Virus record (IMG/VR): IMGVR_UViG_3300017775_000003
Coordinates: 1 to 32,357 of that record
Reading direction: 5' to 3' (one strand)
Length of the DNA stretch: 32,357 nt
Source: a virus
The position numbers and the translations under genes were made by a program. Numbering within the stretch: position 1 is the first letter of the stretch; the number at the start of each line of letters is the position of its first letter. The notes below the pieces were generated by a model. It had not been told where the DNA came from. It ran no database searches and saw only the letters and a program-made list of their open reading frames with translations. Shown in pieces: positions 1 to 8,016 of this stretch.

Positions 1-539
1 GCGCCGTCCTGTGCTCTTACCTTCGCCTTACCGTACTGCCTCAAGTGCTCAAGCATATCCCCCTCAACAAATGCAAGCAGGGAGTTGTCTATACCGTTTA
101 TTGCAGGTGAATCGTCAACGCCCAGTGCGATCATTTTTAGCTTACCAAGAACCAGAAGTGTTTTCTCTTCCTTTGGCTTTCGGAGCAGCTTGATCTTTAC
201 TGAACCAGTACCGCTATCAATAACTATAAAGTTAACAACATCACCGGAATCATTAAATAGCGTAGGGTCAACCTGAAACACGGATGAGTAATCAACGGGA
301 GTAATTTCCTTGTCGTCCCAAGTTGCAGCAACGGGAAAGTCAACCGTAGACTCCAGCGTAACCTCCTGAGTATCAACCGCAACAGTGTATGATGTTGTTC
401 CTAGACTGGTTCGCCATAGTGCGGAGTCCCAGATCATCTCGTACCTTCTGTCTATAAAAGACTTAACCATATCCAAGCTCCCCTGATCGGTCTTTTGCAG
501 CTTATCCGATACAAATTGCGCTAAGGCTGTTTTAGTCAT
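1..539 (-). CDS. Putative virion connector / tail-tubular-type protein (partial, C terminus off the left edge)
   Basis: An open frame reads from ATG at 539 to the left edge without a stop; 179 residues are visible, starting MTKTALAQFVSDKLQKTDQG. It has the look of podovirus head-tail adaptor or tail-tubular proteins: an alpha-helical N terminus (YEMIWDSALWR), a beta-rich middle, and a helical stretch near the edge (NSLLAFVEGDMLEHLRQYGKAK), the kind of helix found near the C terminus of gp4/gp11-like adaptors. That assignment is inference from pattern and from its place downstream of capsid and fibre genes; no diagnostic motif was found. It follows the 350-aa fibre-like gene by only 4 nt, so it belongs to the late minus-strand operon. 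Alternatives are a minor tail or baseplate-like protein. Confidence 0.6.
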   Translation of the reverse strand, partial: MTKTALAQFVSDKLQKTDQGSLDMVKSFIDRRYEMIWDSALWRTSLGTTSYTVAVDTQEVTLESTVDFPVAATWDDKEITPVDYSSVFQVDPTLFNDSGDVVNFIVIDSGTGSVKIKLLRKPKEEKTLLVLGKLKMIALGVDDSPAINGIDNSLLAFVEGDMLEHLRQYGKAKVRAQDG

Positions 540-543
540 TAAA

Positions 544-1596
544 TTAAACAGGTATTTCAGTTAAGATCATTTGACTGACAGCCCTAAAATGTGAAGCAGT
601 ACCATTGCCCGTACCATCATCCTGAGAACGATCTCGGTTTGTGGTTAGGTATTCACTTGCATGGGTTCCGCAAATAACCCTGTACCGTACTGCCTCCTCC
701 CCCGTACCCCCTGCCGGAGTATCGATGTAGCAGAAAGTTGTTACAGGTATATTGTAATGCTGATGATGTGATGGCCCCGCAGAAAACTGCGCCCTCTGAC
801 GCAAATCTGAACCACCAGCAGAATCAGATATGGCAGTATCAGACCAAGAAACTCCGTCATCCAAACTTCTCTGAACTTTGCCCCAAGACGCATAAGCCGA
901 TGTCTCAATGTGCATTACAAAGTCTATCCTGACCTTGGAATCCAATGCTCGCCTTGTAATTGTATCGTCAAAGGAGTTGGTTCCATCGGTGAATACATAC
1001 ATAGCACCAATGGCCCCATTTGCGCCTTCTACTGCGGTATCAGTGGTATTCGAAGAATGGTTATAGATTTCATATTGTGCAGTAAGAACGACTTGCTCTA
1101 CATTAGGGGCATGGACACTCGACCATTCAGGTGCATTGGCAGCGGAGTTCATCTTCAACAACTGTGCCGCTGTCCCTTTCGGTAGCCTTACATAGTCCGT
1201 GCCATTATGGTAAAGAACATCTCCCGCCGCGTCTGACCCCATAGCAATCTTAGGCCCAGTCACGTTTCCATCCAGTATCATTGCAGTAAGAACCTTGTCG
1301 CTTCCTATTGCAGATACACCAGCATTGGTAAGGGTCACATCACCAGCAACGGTGACATAGGTTGGGACTCCAGACACATTGCACAAAATAGCCTGAGCGT
1401 CAGTACCCTCTGCCAATTTAGACAGGGCTATATCCGCTGAAGCACTTACCTTGGCGTTGGTGACAGCAGAGGCGTTTATCTTGGCTTCAGTTACAGCATT
1501 GTCGTTAAGGGTGGCATTGCCTACCAAGTTGTTAAGGTTACTATGGGTAACGGAGTCGCTTGCGCTGTAAGTATGTCCACGAGTTAAGTCAGGCAT
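544..1596 (-). CDS. Tail-fibre / tail-spike-like structural protein, 350 aa
   Basis: Low-complexity, Ala/Thr/Asn/Ser-rich N-terminal half with fibre-type repeats (NATLNDNAVTEAKINASAVTNAKVS, VAGDVTLTNAG, ILDGNVTGPKIAMGSDAAGDVLYHNG), typical of trimeric beta-structured phage fibres. The C-terminal half (about residues 165-350) looks like a globular beta-sandwich, perhaps a receptor-binding tip. The start at 1596 is supported by AAGGA seven bases upstream. It lies at the end of the late operon beside holin-like small genes. It shares the DGN/GNV style of the larger fibre at 2455-5250 but not its VGIG motif. Function in host attachment is inferred from composition; an attached structural appendage other than the fibre itself is possible. 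Confidence 0.7.
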   Translation of the reverse strand: MPDLTRGHTYSASDSVTHSNLNNLVGNATLNDNAVTEAKINASAVTNAKVSASADIALSKLAEGTDAQAILCNVSGVPTYVTVAGDVTLTNAGVSAIGSDKVLTAMILDGNVTGPKIAMGSDAAGDVLYHNGTDYVRLPKGTAAQLLKMNSAANAPEWSSVHAPNVEQVVLTAQYEIYNHSSNTTDTAVEGANGAIGAMYVFTDGTNSFDDTITRRALDSKVRIDFVMHIETSAYASWGKVQRSLDDGVSWSDTAISDSAGGSDLRQRAQFSAGPSHHQHYNIPVTTFCYIDTPAGGTGEEAVRYRVICGTHASEYLTTNRDRSQDDGTGNGTASHFRAVSQMILTEIPV

Positions 1597-1599
1597 TTG

Positions 1600-1773
1600 T
1601 TATTCCTTTTTCTTCTTGGCTAGTGCTGACCACACCACACCGATAATTGTAATCAAAGCACCTACAAGTGCCTCAATTTCCGTCTCAGCCACCATACCCT
1701 TTGCCACCAGTGCTCCACCGCCAGCAGTTAGTATGTGTCTAATTACTCCATTTAATATACTGTCTTTCTTCAT
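1600..1773 (-). CDS. Small holin-like membrane protein (Pam3-gp28 type), 57 aa
   Basis: Holins make the inner-membrane lesion that starts lysis. The protein begins MKKDSILNGVIRHILTAGGG and ends with a lysine-rich tail (KKKKE). It has a hydrophobic Ala/Gly-rich segment near residues 11-26 and a second one near 35-51 (VGALITIIGVVWSALA). The order IRHILTAGGG, VAKGMV, EIEALVGALITIIGVVWSALAKK closely matches the short proteins I know as the Pam3-gp28 family of putative phage holins; that is family knowledge, not a search result. ATG overlaps the stop of the upstream 42-aa gene by 4 nt (ATGA), so the two are translationally coupled. Confidence 0.72.
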   Translation of the reverse strand: MKKDSILNGVIRHILTAGGGALVAKGMVAETEIEALVGALITIIGVVWSALAKKKKE

Positions 1774-1898
1774 GCTGTTCTCTGTGCTTTCCTGTTTTTA
1801 GTTTTGGCTTTAGAGGCTGCTACATATCCCTTCTTTGTATATGGGAAGTGCTGAACCTTTTTCTTTCCTGCCTTATTAGTTACCGTTACCTTTGGCAT
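1770..1898 (-). CDS. Small basic conserved-type phage protein, 42 aa
   Basis: The sequence starts MPKVTVTNKAGKKKVQHFPY and continues with a lysine/alanine-rich tail; about a third of residues are basic. Short proteins of the form MPKVT...K...FPY.KKG are common beside phage fibre and holin genes, with no known function. The gene is supported by its tight packing: stop overlaps the holin-like ATG (ATGA), and its own start follows the preceding stop by 3 nt. AAGGACG lies upstream of the ATG with a longish gap. A nucleic-acid or capsid-binding role would fit the charge but cannot be shown. Confidence 0.6.
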   Translation of the reverse strand: MPKVTVTNKAGKKKVQHFPYTKKGYVAASKAKTKNRKAQRTA

Positions 1899-1901
1899 AT
1901 C

Positions 1902-2060
1902 TTAATCGTCCTTCATAAGTTTAACAATTTTTACGCCCGTCCAAACGCAGGTTAGAACAAGCATTAGTATTTTCAGGGCAAGCTCAAGTTCAGACAGGGA
2001 TACAGTGGCGAAAACACCTCCGTTTATCCCGAACACCTTTAGCCATTCCAAATCATTCAT
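1902..2060 (-). CDS. Small single-TM protein, second holin / antiholin candidate, 52 aa
   Basis: Starts MNDLEWLKVFGINGGVFA and has one clear membrane segment (ELALKILMLVLTCVWTGVKI, about residues 26-46) ending in a positively and negatively charged tail (KLMKDD). GGTGGAG precedes the ATG. Its position next to the Pam3-gp28-like holin, separated only by the 42-aa basic gene, suggests a lysis-related membrane protein such as a second holin or holin regulator. That role is inference; other small membrane proteins are possible. Confidence 0.6.
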   Translation of the reverse strand: MNDLEWLKVFGINGGVFATVSLSELELALKILMLVLTCVWTGVKIVKLMKDD

Positions 2061-2085
2061 AACTCCACCCGATTCATCCTATGAA

Positions 2086-2433
2086 TTATTCTGAAGGTTC
2101 CACTTCCGTTGGTGATTGCCACGGGAATTTCGCAGGTAAAGGCCGCATACGAGCAGACGAAATCTGTGCGTCAAGCGAGGCTTCCCACCCCTTCTCTTCC
2201 GCAACACCATTCGCTATATCGACAGCCCACGATTCGGGGAGGTCATCAAAGGGAATGAAGTTGTCGGGATCGAGAGGTGTCGATACTGCCGTGTCTATGT
2301 AAGCGGAATAGCCATCATCTGAAACGGCTGTCATGCCGCACACTAATGTCTCTACCACTTTCTGAGGTGATCCAGATACGTCCTCGGTTTTAACGAGGGG
2401 TTCTAGCCGTGTCCATTTGTATTCTGTTGCCAT
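2086..2433 (-). CDS. Conserved-type phage protein beside the tail fibre, 115 aa
   Basis: The protein starts MATEYKWTRLEPLVKTED, has a central DDGYSAYID segment, and ends in PTEVEPSE. The arrangement (a short beta N terminus, a G-Y-x-A-Y strand, then helical EESW/GWEASLDAQI) resembles a family of small proteins regularly encoded next to tail-fibre genes, some of which are suspected fibre chaperones or accessory subunits; I cannot name the family firmly. The start has no Shine-Dalgarno: the 21-nt gap after the fibre stop is purely A/T-rich with TAAAC pentamers (2434-2454), so it may depend on ribosomes arriving from the upstream gene. Confidence 0.65.
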   Translation of the reverse strand: MATEYKWTRLEPLVKTEDVSGSPQKVVETLVCGMTAVSDDGYSAYIDTAVSTPLDPDNFIPFDDLPESWAVDIANGVAEEKGWEASLDAQISSARMRPLPAKFPWQSPTEVEPSE

Positions 2434-2454
2434 TGTTTTATTTAGTTTAGTTTA

Positions 2455-5250
2455 TTAGAGTCCTGCGTCTTCCTCGATTTGCGCGGTTATTTCTGCGTCA
2501 GTTGTACCCCACGATGTTAATTCCATTATGAGGTATGTTCCCGAAAATGAGCTAATATCAACTCCAAAGGCAATCCAGCTTGGAGCAGATATTGTTGGAG
2601 GGGTAGAAAGGACGGCGGAGCAGTCGATAAACAGCTTTACAGTGCGTCCGGCAGCGCGGGAGGAGCTGGCTGTTGTGATTGTTAAGTCTGTGTCATTCTC
2701 GTGAAGCACAAGTTTCTGTAAATTAGAGTCAGTGAAATCAATCTCGTAGGATACTGCCCCCTCAACCGTGCTGGTCGTGGTTTCAACGGCTTGCTGAAGC
2801 TGACCGTTAATAGTTACGGTTCCATTGGAATCAATTACCATCCGTTCAGCATTAGCTCCAGAAAACTGATTACCCGTGCCATCACTCTGAGTCCAGAATT
2901 TGATTCTTGAAGGGTAATCATAATCAGCAGCAGTCCAAGCTGCGTCTGCTTCAGCAGTAATCATTGCTCCAATTTCGTTGGATGCCGTATCACCACCGAA
3001 CATGTAACCTCCTAATATATCATCTGCTGCTACTGATGCTGCGGCTTCAGCGCGGTGCATCATCATGTAAGCACCTGTCGAGGTTGAGACTACAAGTTTA
3101 CTTCTGGCTGACTCTCCGGCTATCTCTGGATTAGTCGTCCCGATTCCGACTTTGCCCGTATTGTAATAAATATCACTCCCGCTAGTTGTCCAAACACTAC
3201 TGCCACCAGCACCCAACTGTACGTCAGTGCCAGCATCATCAGTGAAGTACAAGGTGTTGGGTGTTCCTGTCTTAACCCATATCTGGCCGTATGCCGCAGT
3301 ATCAGAATCAGCAGCAGCTTGTTCCTTGAGAGTGACTGAACCTTCAACGGTTAATTTAGTAGCGGGCACGGCCGTACCGATGCCGACGTTGCCCGCCTTT
3401 AGATATAGCGTGTTTGCTGTCGCGCCTACTTGCGCTATCGTCATTACATCCGCAACACCATTAACAGAGAGTAGTATATCTCCGCCTGTCACATCACCAC
3501 CGTGGAGTTTAAGCTGCCCCCCGTAAGTGGCGTGTTCGTTGCCGTAAAACTGTGCATAAGCACCCCGCGAAACGCCAGCACCACCAGCACCCGCTAATGT
3601 CAACAAGCTATTATCACTACCGTCTGAAGTGGGTATGCTTATGGTGCTATCGCCACCTATTGTCAGGCTGGTAGACGGGGCAGCTTCTCCGATGCCGACA
3701 TTGCCACCGTCTAGAATTGTCATCAGTGGAGTTCCGCCAGATGAGAACTTCATAGTGTCCGATCCCGCAGCCATGTTCAATATGACTTCATCGGGAGTGG
3801 AACTATGATTAGGGCTAGTAACACTTATATGGAATTGATTGCCACCAGATTCAATCGCGTGTCGGGCTAAAGCAGCAGTATTGTTAGTGCTGTTGTATAC
3901 TCTTGAAACTAATGCTCCGCTTACTCCTTTGACTAAATCGAGCTGATGCGTTGGCGTGCCTCCGATGCCGACATTACCCGAAGAGTCGATTCGCATCCGT
4001 TCTGCACCATTTACTAGAGTTACCAAGTACGGTGAACCCGAATTGTAGTAGCTACCGATATAATTATAGTCATTGTCGGTATCACTTCCGAATAGCAAAA
4101 ATGAACCCTTATCATCGGGTGAATTTATACTGATTCTTGCATAGTCGTCATTCTCGACAGTAAGCCCGTCCCAACTGTGCGCTGCCGCACCCGAAGACCC
4201 TCCGTAAACATGAAGCAATGAGGTTGGCGAAGCCGTCCCGATGCCGACATTGCCCGCTTTAACATAAACCGTAGCAGCAGATGCACCATCGGTTAAAACT
4301 AACGCATCCTCTGAAGCATCGTGATACACACTAGCCTTGCTGCTGCCATCCTCCATAAACCACAAGTAAGCATCTGAACCAGCAGCACCACTGTTAATGT
4401 AAACATTCTCTGCGCCCGAAGTGCCGTCAAATCTAGCCGTACCTACGACATGAAGTTTCTCTGCTGGCGAAGCCGTACCGATGCCGACTTTGCCGTCAGA
4501 GATAATCCGAATCCTCTCAGTGCCATTAGTATTAAAGTTAAGGTAATTAGTTCCACTAGAACCGGAACCCCCAATGAGGTTATTCCCGTCCTCAAACATA
4601 AGAGCGTAATTGTTGTCTAGTGTTATATGGCCAGTCGCAACGTGCAGTTTAGTAGCTGGCGAAGCCGTACCGATGCCGCAATTTCCCCCGTGGAGCATTG
4701 AGAAACCGTTAATCTGGTTTGTCCCGTCATCTTCTATGCTTAAAACACGAAATAGGCCACCATCTACGTTGATAGCAAAAGACCTGTCGTCGGCAGTAGC
4801 ACCGTTATCGGAAAGGGTTATTCCTGCAAGGGTGTCTCCCTCGACAATGATTTGACCTCTATCAGCTCCTCCATCAATATGTAATTTAGTCGTTCCGTGC
4901 ACGACTCCGTGTAGTGTTCCGGGCGAAGCCGTCCCGATGCCGACATTGCCGGAAGTGTCGATTGAAAGCGGGGCTGAACTTCCGGTATCATCAGATACAA
5001 TAAACGAACCAGCCGTACTTATACCGACACCCCATTTGCGTGGATTAGATGCGTTAGTCCTCTCCAAGAATACAGCCCCGTTTGCGTCTCCCTTAATTGA
5101 AAGTTTCGTGCCAGAGGGCAGCCAGTTTGGAGTAAATGAGGTTGTGTCCTCCCCGATGCCGACATTGCCGGAACTACGGTATACATCACCGCTGCTTTCC
5201 GTCCAAAGGTGAGCATCATGGCCGACTAAAGTTGAACTACTTTGACTCAT
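2455..5250 (-). CDS. Long tail fibre with nine VGIG-type repeats, 931 aa
   Basis: Host-receptor-binding appendage by pattern. The body contains nine copies of a motif of the form GNVGIGTASPxxKLHV (variants GNCGIG, GKVGIG, GNVGIGG, GNVGIGEAAP) at irregular spacing, separated by beta-rich segments with ERMRIDSSGN-like motifs; such repeats are typical of marine-phage trimeric fibres and tail-associated beta-helices. The last ~120 residues are non-repetitive and could be a tip or trimerisation domain. Start: an upstream in-frame ATG exists at 5271, but ATG at 5250 has GGCGGTGA before it and a 4-nt ATGA overlap with the upstream gene, so MSQSSSTLVG is preferred. The repeats are visible in the DNA too (CCGATGCCGACATTGCC on the plus strand), a likely substrate for recombination. 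Confidence 0.85.
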   Translation of the reverse strand: MSQSSSTLVGHDAHLWTESSGDVYRSSGNVGIGEDTTSFTPNWLPSGTKLSIKGDANGAVFLERTNASNPRKWGVGISTAGSFIVSDDTGSSAPLSIDTSGNVGIGTASPGTLHGVVHGTTKLHIDGGADRGQIIVEGDTLAGITLSDNGATADDRSFAINVDGGLFRVLSIEDDGTNQINGFSMLHGGNCGIGTASPATKLHVATGHITLDNNYALMFEDGNNLIGGSGSSGTNYLNFNTNGTERIRIISDGKVGIGTASPAEKLHVVGTARFDGTSGAENVYINSGAAGSDAYLWFMEDGSSKASVYHDASEDALVLTDGASAATVYVKAGNVGIGTASPTSLLHVYGGSSGAAAHSWDGLTVENDDYARISINSPDDKGSFLLFGSDTDNDYNYIGSYYNSGSPYLVTLVNGAERMRIDSSGNVGIGGTPTHQLDLVKGVSGALVSRVYNSTNNTAALARHAIESGGNQFHISVTSPNHSSTPDEVILNMAAGSDTMKFSSGGTPLMTILDGGNVGIGEAAPSTSLTIGGDSTISIPTSDGSDNSLLTLAGAGGAGVSRGAYAQFYGNEHATYGGQLKLHGGDVTGGDILLSVNGVADVMTIAQVGATANTLYLKAGNVGIGTAVPATKLTVEGSVTLKEQAAADSDTAAYGQIWVKTGTPNTLYFTDDAGTDVQLGAGGSSVWTTSGSDIYYNTGKVGIGTTNPEIAGESARSKLVVSTSTGAYMMMHRAEAAASVAADDILGGYMFGGDTASNEIGAMITAEADAAWTAADYDYPSRIKFWTQSDGTGNQFSGANAERMVIDSNGTVTINGQLQQAVETTTSTVEGAVSYEIDFTDSNLQKLVLHENDTDLTITTASSSRAAGRTVKLFIDCSAVLSTPPTISAPSWIAFGVDISSFSGTYLIMELTSWGTTDAEITAQIEEDAGL

Positions 5251-5591
5251 ATTATCACCGCCGTAAACCAACAGTCGGCAGAACCCAAGGTGAGCGTTGT
5301 GTCGGTGGTTGAGTTAGCTACATAAATACCGTTCTCGAAGTTCATTCCTCGCACCGGAACCTCAATGTAGAAGTTATCTTCAGCAGCTATGAATATGGGA
5401 TGTATCGACGGGGCAGTACCGTTACTAACCGCAGTCTTGCTGTCGAACACCATTACCCATTGTGCGCTCGTTTTTTTAGATGACCCCAGAAGTCCGAGCA
5501 TAACACCCCCACCCCTGCGAACTATTAAGTCATTGTCCCAAGTCGCGTTGGATATAGGACGTCCGATTTCGTTGATATCTTCTCTTCCCAT
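5247..5591 (-). CDS. Small virion-associated protein (decoration / fibre-adjacent type), 114 aa
   Basis: The protein starts MGREDINEIGRPISNATW and looks all-beta, with GGGVMLGLLGSS, a VMVFDSKTAVSNGT strand-turn-strand, and VRGMNFENGIYV. Small proteins with this GGGxxLGxLxSS...VxxFDS...GxxFxxGIYV layout are frequent between capsid and fibre genes of phages; they are usually annotated hypothetical and may be capsid decoration or fibre-attachment proteins. The start codon shares a base with the upstream stop (TGATG) and the stop overlaps the fibre ATG, showing tight late-operon coupling. The role is inferred from position. Confidence 0.65.
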   Translation of the reverse strand: MGREDINEIGRPISNATWDNDLIVRRGGGVMLGLLGSSKKTSAQWVMVFDSKTAVSNGTAPSIHPIFIAAEDNFYIEVPVRGMNFENGIYVANSTTDTTLTLGSADCWFTAVII

Positions 5592-5848
5592 CAGTTACTC
5601 CATGCTTTTTTAATTTGTTTTTTACTAAACTCAGATTTCCATTTGCTGCCGTACTTGCACTCCTGATCGTAATACCCCCTCAAAACTCCGTCTTTCATAT
5701 TGTTTGGGCTTTGTGCTCTGCCAGTGAAGGCTACGGGCTGGGGGGCGTCCACTCTTTTATATCCTTCGGGACACATATCCTTATCCTTAGACAGCCTTAA
5801 CTCCTCCACCTTTACCCCATTGTCATTCTCATAAACGTATAACGGCAT
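5591..5848 (-). CDS. Small FmdB-like N-terminus phage protein, 85 aa
   Basis: The preferred start is ATG at 5848, giving MPLYVYENDNGVKVEE; the frame extends to 5962 but that part overlaps the end of the capsid gene and looks non-coding. MPLYVYE resembles FmdB zinc-ribbon proteins (MPLYEYxC), but the Cys pairs of a zinc ribbon are missing; only Cys in DMCPEGY and in YDQECKYG are present. The C terminus (FSKKQIKKAW) is a motif I associate with short phage proteins next to capsid genes. No good ribosome site is seen before 5848. Function unknown. Confidence 0.55.
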   Translation of the reverse strand: MPLYVYENDNGVKVEELRLSKDKDMCPEGYKRVDAPQPVAFTGRAQSPNNMKDGVLRGYYDQECKYGSKWKSEFSKKQIKKAWSN

Positions 5849-5869
5849 ACAGCTTAAAATGTAAAGACC

Positions 5870-5892
5870 GAGGGAGTTTCTTAGGCTCCCCC
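5870..5892 (-). terminator. Weak hairpin downstream of the capsid gene
   Basis: On the minus strand GGGAG (5886-5890) can pair with CTCCC (5872-5876) across a 9-nt loop, followed shortly by a T-rich run (TCTTTACATTTT). It sits just after the major capsid stop and before the 85-aa gene. It might be a partial terminator that keeps capsid mRNA above downstream genes, but the stem is short and the T-run broken, so this is tentative. Confidence 0.3.
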
Positions 5893-5910
5893 AGTTGTTG
5901 TTAACTATTC

Positions 5911-6924
5911 TTATGCACCACCGTGCGAGTAGGCAGATTTCGAGCGAAGTACGATGAACCAATCTTCGTTCAGTACCTTAGCCGTGTAATATGCTTTCCA
6001 GCCGATTGTGGTGGTTTGGTTAAGCGGATCGCTCTTATCGGGAGTATCCGTAATAACTATTGAGGGAGACTTCGGTGAATCACCAGCTAATGCCGGAACA
6101 CCAAAGGCGTCACCACCCAAGATAATAGATGAGAATACATCGCCAGAAGCGTTGTAAGTGCCTTTATCGGCAGCAGAGCCCTCTATGTATGGGTTAGTGT
6201 CCTCGATTACCTTAACGCCGTGGAACGAGCCCACTTCGCCCTTAAACAAACCTTGAACAGCACTGTACTTATGGGCTTCGAGCCAGTCAGAGTTGTTCAT
6301 TAGGTCGCGTGTTACTTGAGGTGAAGCAATCATAACATACTGCCCAGAAATTTGGGGAGCACGATTGATCTTCAACTGGGTAACACTGTCCAATAGGTCG
6401 GTTGCGTCAATTTTACCGTTCGCATCCGTCAAGACATCCAGTTCAGCAAATGTGGTAGCTGTACCGGAATACTTCTTGGTGCGACTGTCACTCTCATCGG
6501 TGTCACCGGAATTAACCAGCTCGTTACGAATGAGGTTGTCACAGTATAACGCAGCGTCCTCGCCATTTGTTTTGATGGCTTGGGACATGATGTTTAGTAG
6601 CGAGGTAGCGTTGAGTACGTCTGTTACAGCGATTACCTGACCGATTTGGTTCAGAGTCGCCTCGACATAAGCAAGCGTCAGCTCACGATATGCGCTAGAT
6701 GCCATCGCGGTTCCTTCAGTGAGGTCTACCACGCTGGCTGCTGATGGTTCATTAAAGCGGAAGAATCGGATAGTCTGAGCACCAGCATTTTTTGGTAGTG
6801 GTGCAGTTTTTCCGAACTCAGCTTTTCGTAAACCTTGTACCGCGTAATCTAATAACTGCTTACTAAAGTATGTTTGATACTCGTTGGCAATCGACGCGGG
6901 ATTGGTTGTTGATAGTGTAGCCAT
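5911..6924 (-). CDS. Major capsid protein, N4-gp56 family type, 337 aa
   Basis: Shell protein with the HK97 fold by family. Pattern evidence: N-terminal helical YFSKQLLDYAVQGLRKAEFG, then FFRFNEPSAASVVDLTEGTAM, and TLAYVEATLNQIGQVIAVTDV, followed by a helix with GEDAALYCDNLIRNELV. This LTEG...L.QiGqvi.vTDv series is what I recall for N4-gp56 capsid proteins, and the length fits. It follows the scaffold-like gene by 22 nt. The only good Shine-Dalgarno (GGAGG) is 16 nt before the ATG, unusually far; the intervening CATTAT-AA-ATAATG is a dyad that could fold and shorten the gap, and it contains TATAAATA. Expected to be the most abundant late product. Confidence 0.87.
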   Translation of the reverse strand: MATLSTTNPASIANEYQTYFSKQLLDYAVQGLRKAEFGKTAPLPKNAGAQTIRFFRFNEPSAASVVDLTEGTAMASSAYRELTLAYVEATLNQIGQVIAVTDVLNATSLLNIMSQAIKTNGEDAALYCDNLIRNELVNSGDTDESDSRTKKYSGTATTFAELDVLTDANGKIDATDLLDSVTQLKINRAPQISGQYVMIASPQVTRDLMNNSDWLEAHKYSAVQGLFKGEVGSFHGVKVIEDTNPYIEGSAADKGTYNASGDVFSSIILGGDAFGVPALAGDSPKSPSIVITDTPDKSDPLNQTTTIGWKAYYTAKVLNEDWFIVLRSKSAYSHGGA

Positions 6925-6946
6925 TATTTATAATGCGTTTCCTCCA

Positions 6947-7906
6947 TTAGTAAGCTACAGCGGCATCGACTTCGGCAGCGCGGCGTTGTAATTCCGCAAA
7001 CTGTTGCTCCGCAGTCAACTCGCTAAATGCCCTAGACCCTACAGGGGCCGATGAGGGCTCAGAGCCACCAATGGATAGTTTATTTTTTAGACCATCATTC
7101 TCCTTCTGAAGAGTGTTGATCTGTTCCTGAAGTTGTCCTGAAGATTCGACTTTCATCTGCATGGCAACGATATCTGCTGCGTCAATAATGCCTCCTGAAT
7201 ATGTAGCGAGCACAGGTCTTTCCTGAAGGATTCCATTTACCGCCTTACGGAATGTGGAGTTAGCGTCTCTCAGTTCAGGATATGAGTCTGCGGCACGATC
7301 AAAATGGTCGCCCCACTCCTTCTTGAACTGATTATCGTTGCTCTCCACTTGGTTATTCCGCCCCATTTCCCTTACCCTTTCGGCTTGCTCCTTAGCCTTT
7401 TCAGCTAATCGGCCTTCGCCATCCAGTTCAAAGTGCTTGGCAGCGGCTTCGTAGTCCTCTGCGGTGTTCCCGTCCTCATCAACATAGGCTGCTGGCTTGG
7501 CTCGCTCGTTCAAGGTTCCTCTCAGTTCCTCAAGCTCACGCTCCTTTGCGGCCAGTTCCTCTTTAGTGGCATTAAGTTTACGCCAAGATTCGTTAAGCCG
7601 TTTTTCAGACTTGTTCGTTCTTTCGTCAACTTCAACTGTCAAAGAACTATCAGGTACTTCTGGAGGCCCAGCGTCAGCTTCCGGTTCAGGGGAGGGTTTC
7701 TCAGACTTAGACTCAGGAGCCTCAATCCTTGTTTCCTCTTTAGGTGTCTCAGGTTCAGGGTCTTTCTCCGCTTCCTTCCGTTGCTCTATTTCAGCAGCGG
7801 GTATTTCAGCAGGGTGATCTGACCCTTCATATCCCGATAACCTATCCTGTTCCGCAGCCATATCCTGTAGCTGCTCCAATGTCCTACCTTCTACTTCTTC
7901 ACTCAT
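6947..7906 (-). CDS. Scaffolding-like protein, 319 aa
   Basis: Placed directly upstream of the capsid gene, where scaffolds usually lie. The N-terminal third is acidic and Pro/Glu/Lys-rich (disordered), followed by a predicted coiled coil (SWRKLNATKEELAAKERELEEL, about residues 105-130), a charged helical middle, a second coiled coil (EQINTLQKENDGLKNKL), and a helical C terminus (LTAEQQFAELQRRAAEVDAA). This composition and size fit internal scaffolds that direct capsid assembly and are then lost. No protease motif is visible, so a scaffold-protease fusion is unlikely. AGAGAA lies before the ATG. The identification rests on composition and context. Confidence 0.75.
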   Translation of the reverse strand: MSEEVEGRTLEQLQDMAAEQDRLSGYEGSDHPAEIPAAEIEQRKEAEKDPEPETPKEETRIEAPESKSEKPSPEPEADAGPPEVPDSSLTVEVDERTNKSEKRLNESWRKLNATKEELAAKERELEELRGTLNERAKPAAYVDEDGNTAEDYEAAAKHFELDGEGRLAEKAKEQAERVREMGRNNQVESNDNQFKKEWGDHFDRAADSYPELRDANSTFRKAVNGILQERPVLATYSGGIIDAADIVAMQMKVESSGQLQEQINTLQKENDGLKNKLSIGGSEPSSAPVGSRAFSELTAEQQFAELQRRAAEVDAAVAY

Positions 7907-7921
7907 GGTTCTCTTTGTGCA

Positions 7922-7975
7922 TTATTTCAAGATAACCCGCACCGTGCTATCCTGTGGCGTGTCTTTATATTTCAT
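7922..7975 (-). CDS. Possible 17-aa micro-ORF MKYKDTPQDSTVRVILK
   Basis: In the 110-nt gap between the 104-aa gene and the scaffold, a minus-strand frame encodes MKYKDTPQDSTVRVILK. The codons look gene-like and its stop (TAA) is followed at once by TAATG, but there is no well-spaced ribosome site. A 14-nt direct repeat (TGTCTTTATATTTC) covers its start (7960-7973) and the end of the neighbouring gene (8012-8025). It may be a real peptide or a remnant. Nothing else was recognised in the gap. Confidence 0.25.
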   Translation of the reverse strand: MKYKDTPQDSTVRVILK

Positions 7976-8016
7976 TCCTGATCGACACAAACCAGAAATG
8001 TATTGTTAGGATGTCT

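Noticed and set aside
2455-5250. Diversity-generating retroelement target in the fibre
   Set aside because: No reverse transcriptase or template repeat in the window; repeats are structural.
5849-5962. N-terminal extension of the 85-aa FmdB-like gene
   Set aside because: Overlaps the capsid 3' end; MPLYVYE at 5848 is the natural family start.
7433-7822. Plus-strand frames of 129 and 106 aa inside the scaffold gene
   Set aside because: Shadows of the Lys/Glu-rich scaffold; they lack ribosome sites and have unnatural Phe/Arg or Ser-rich composition.
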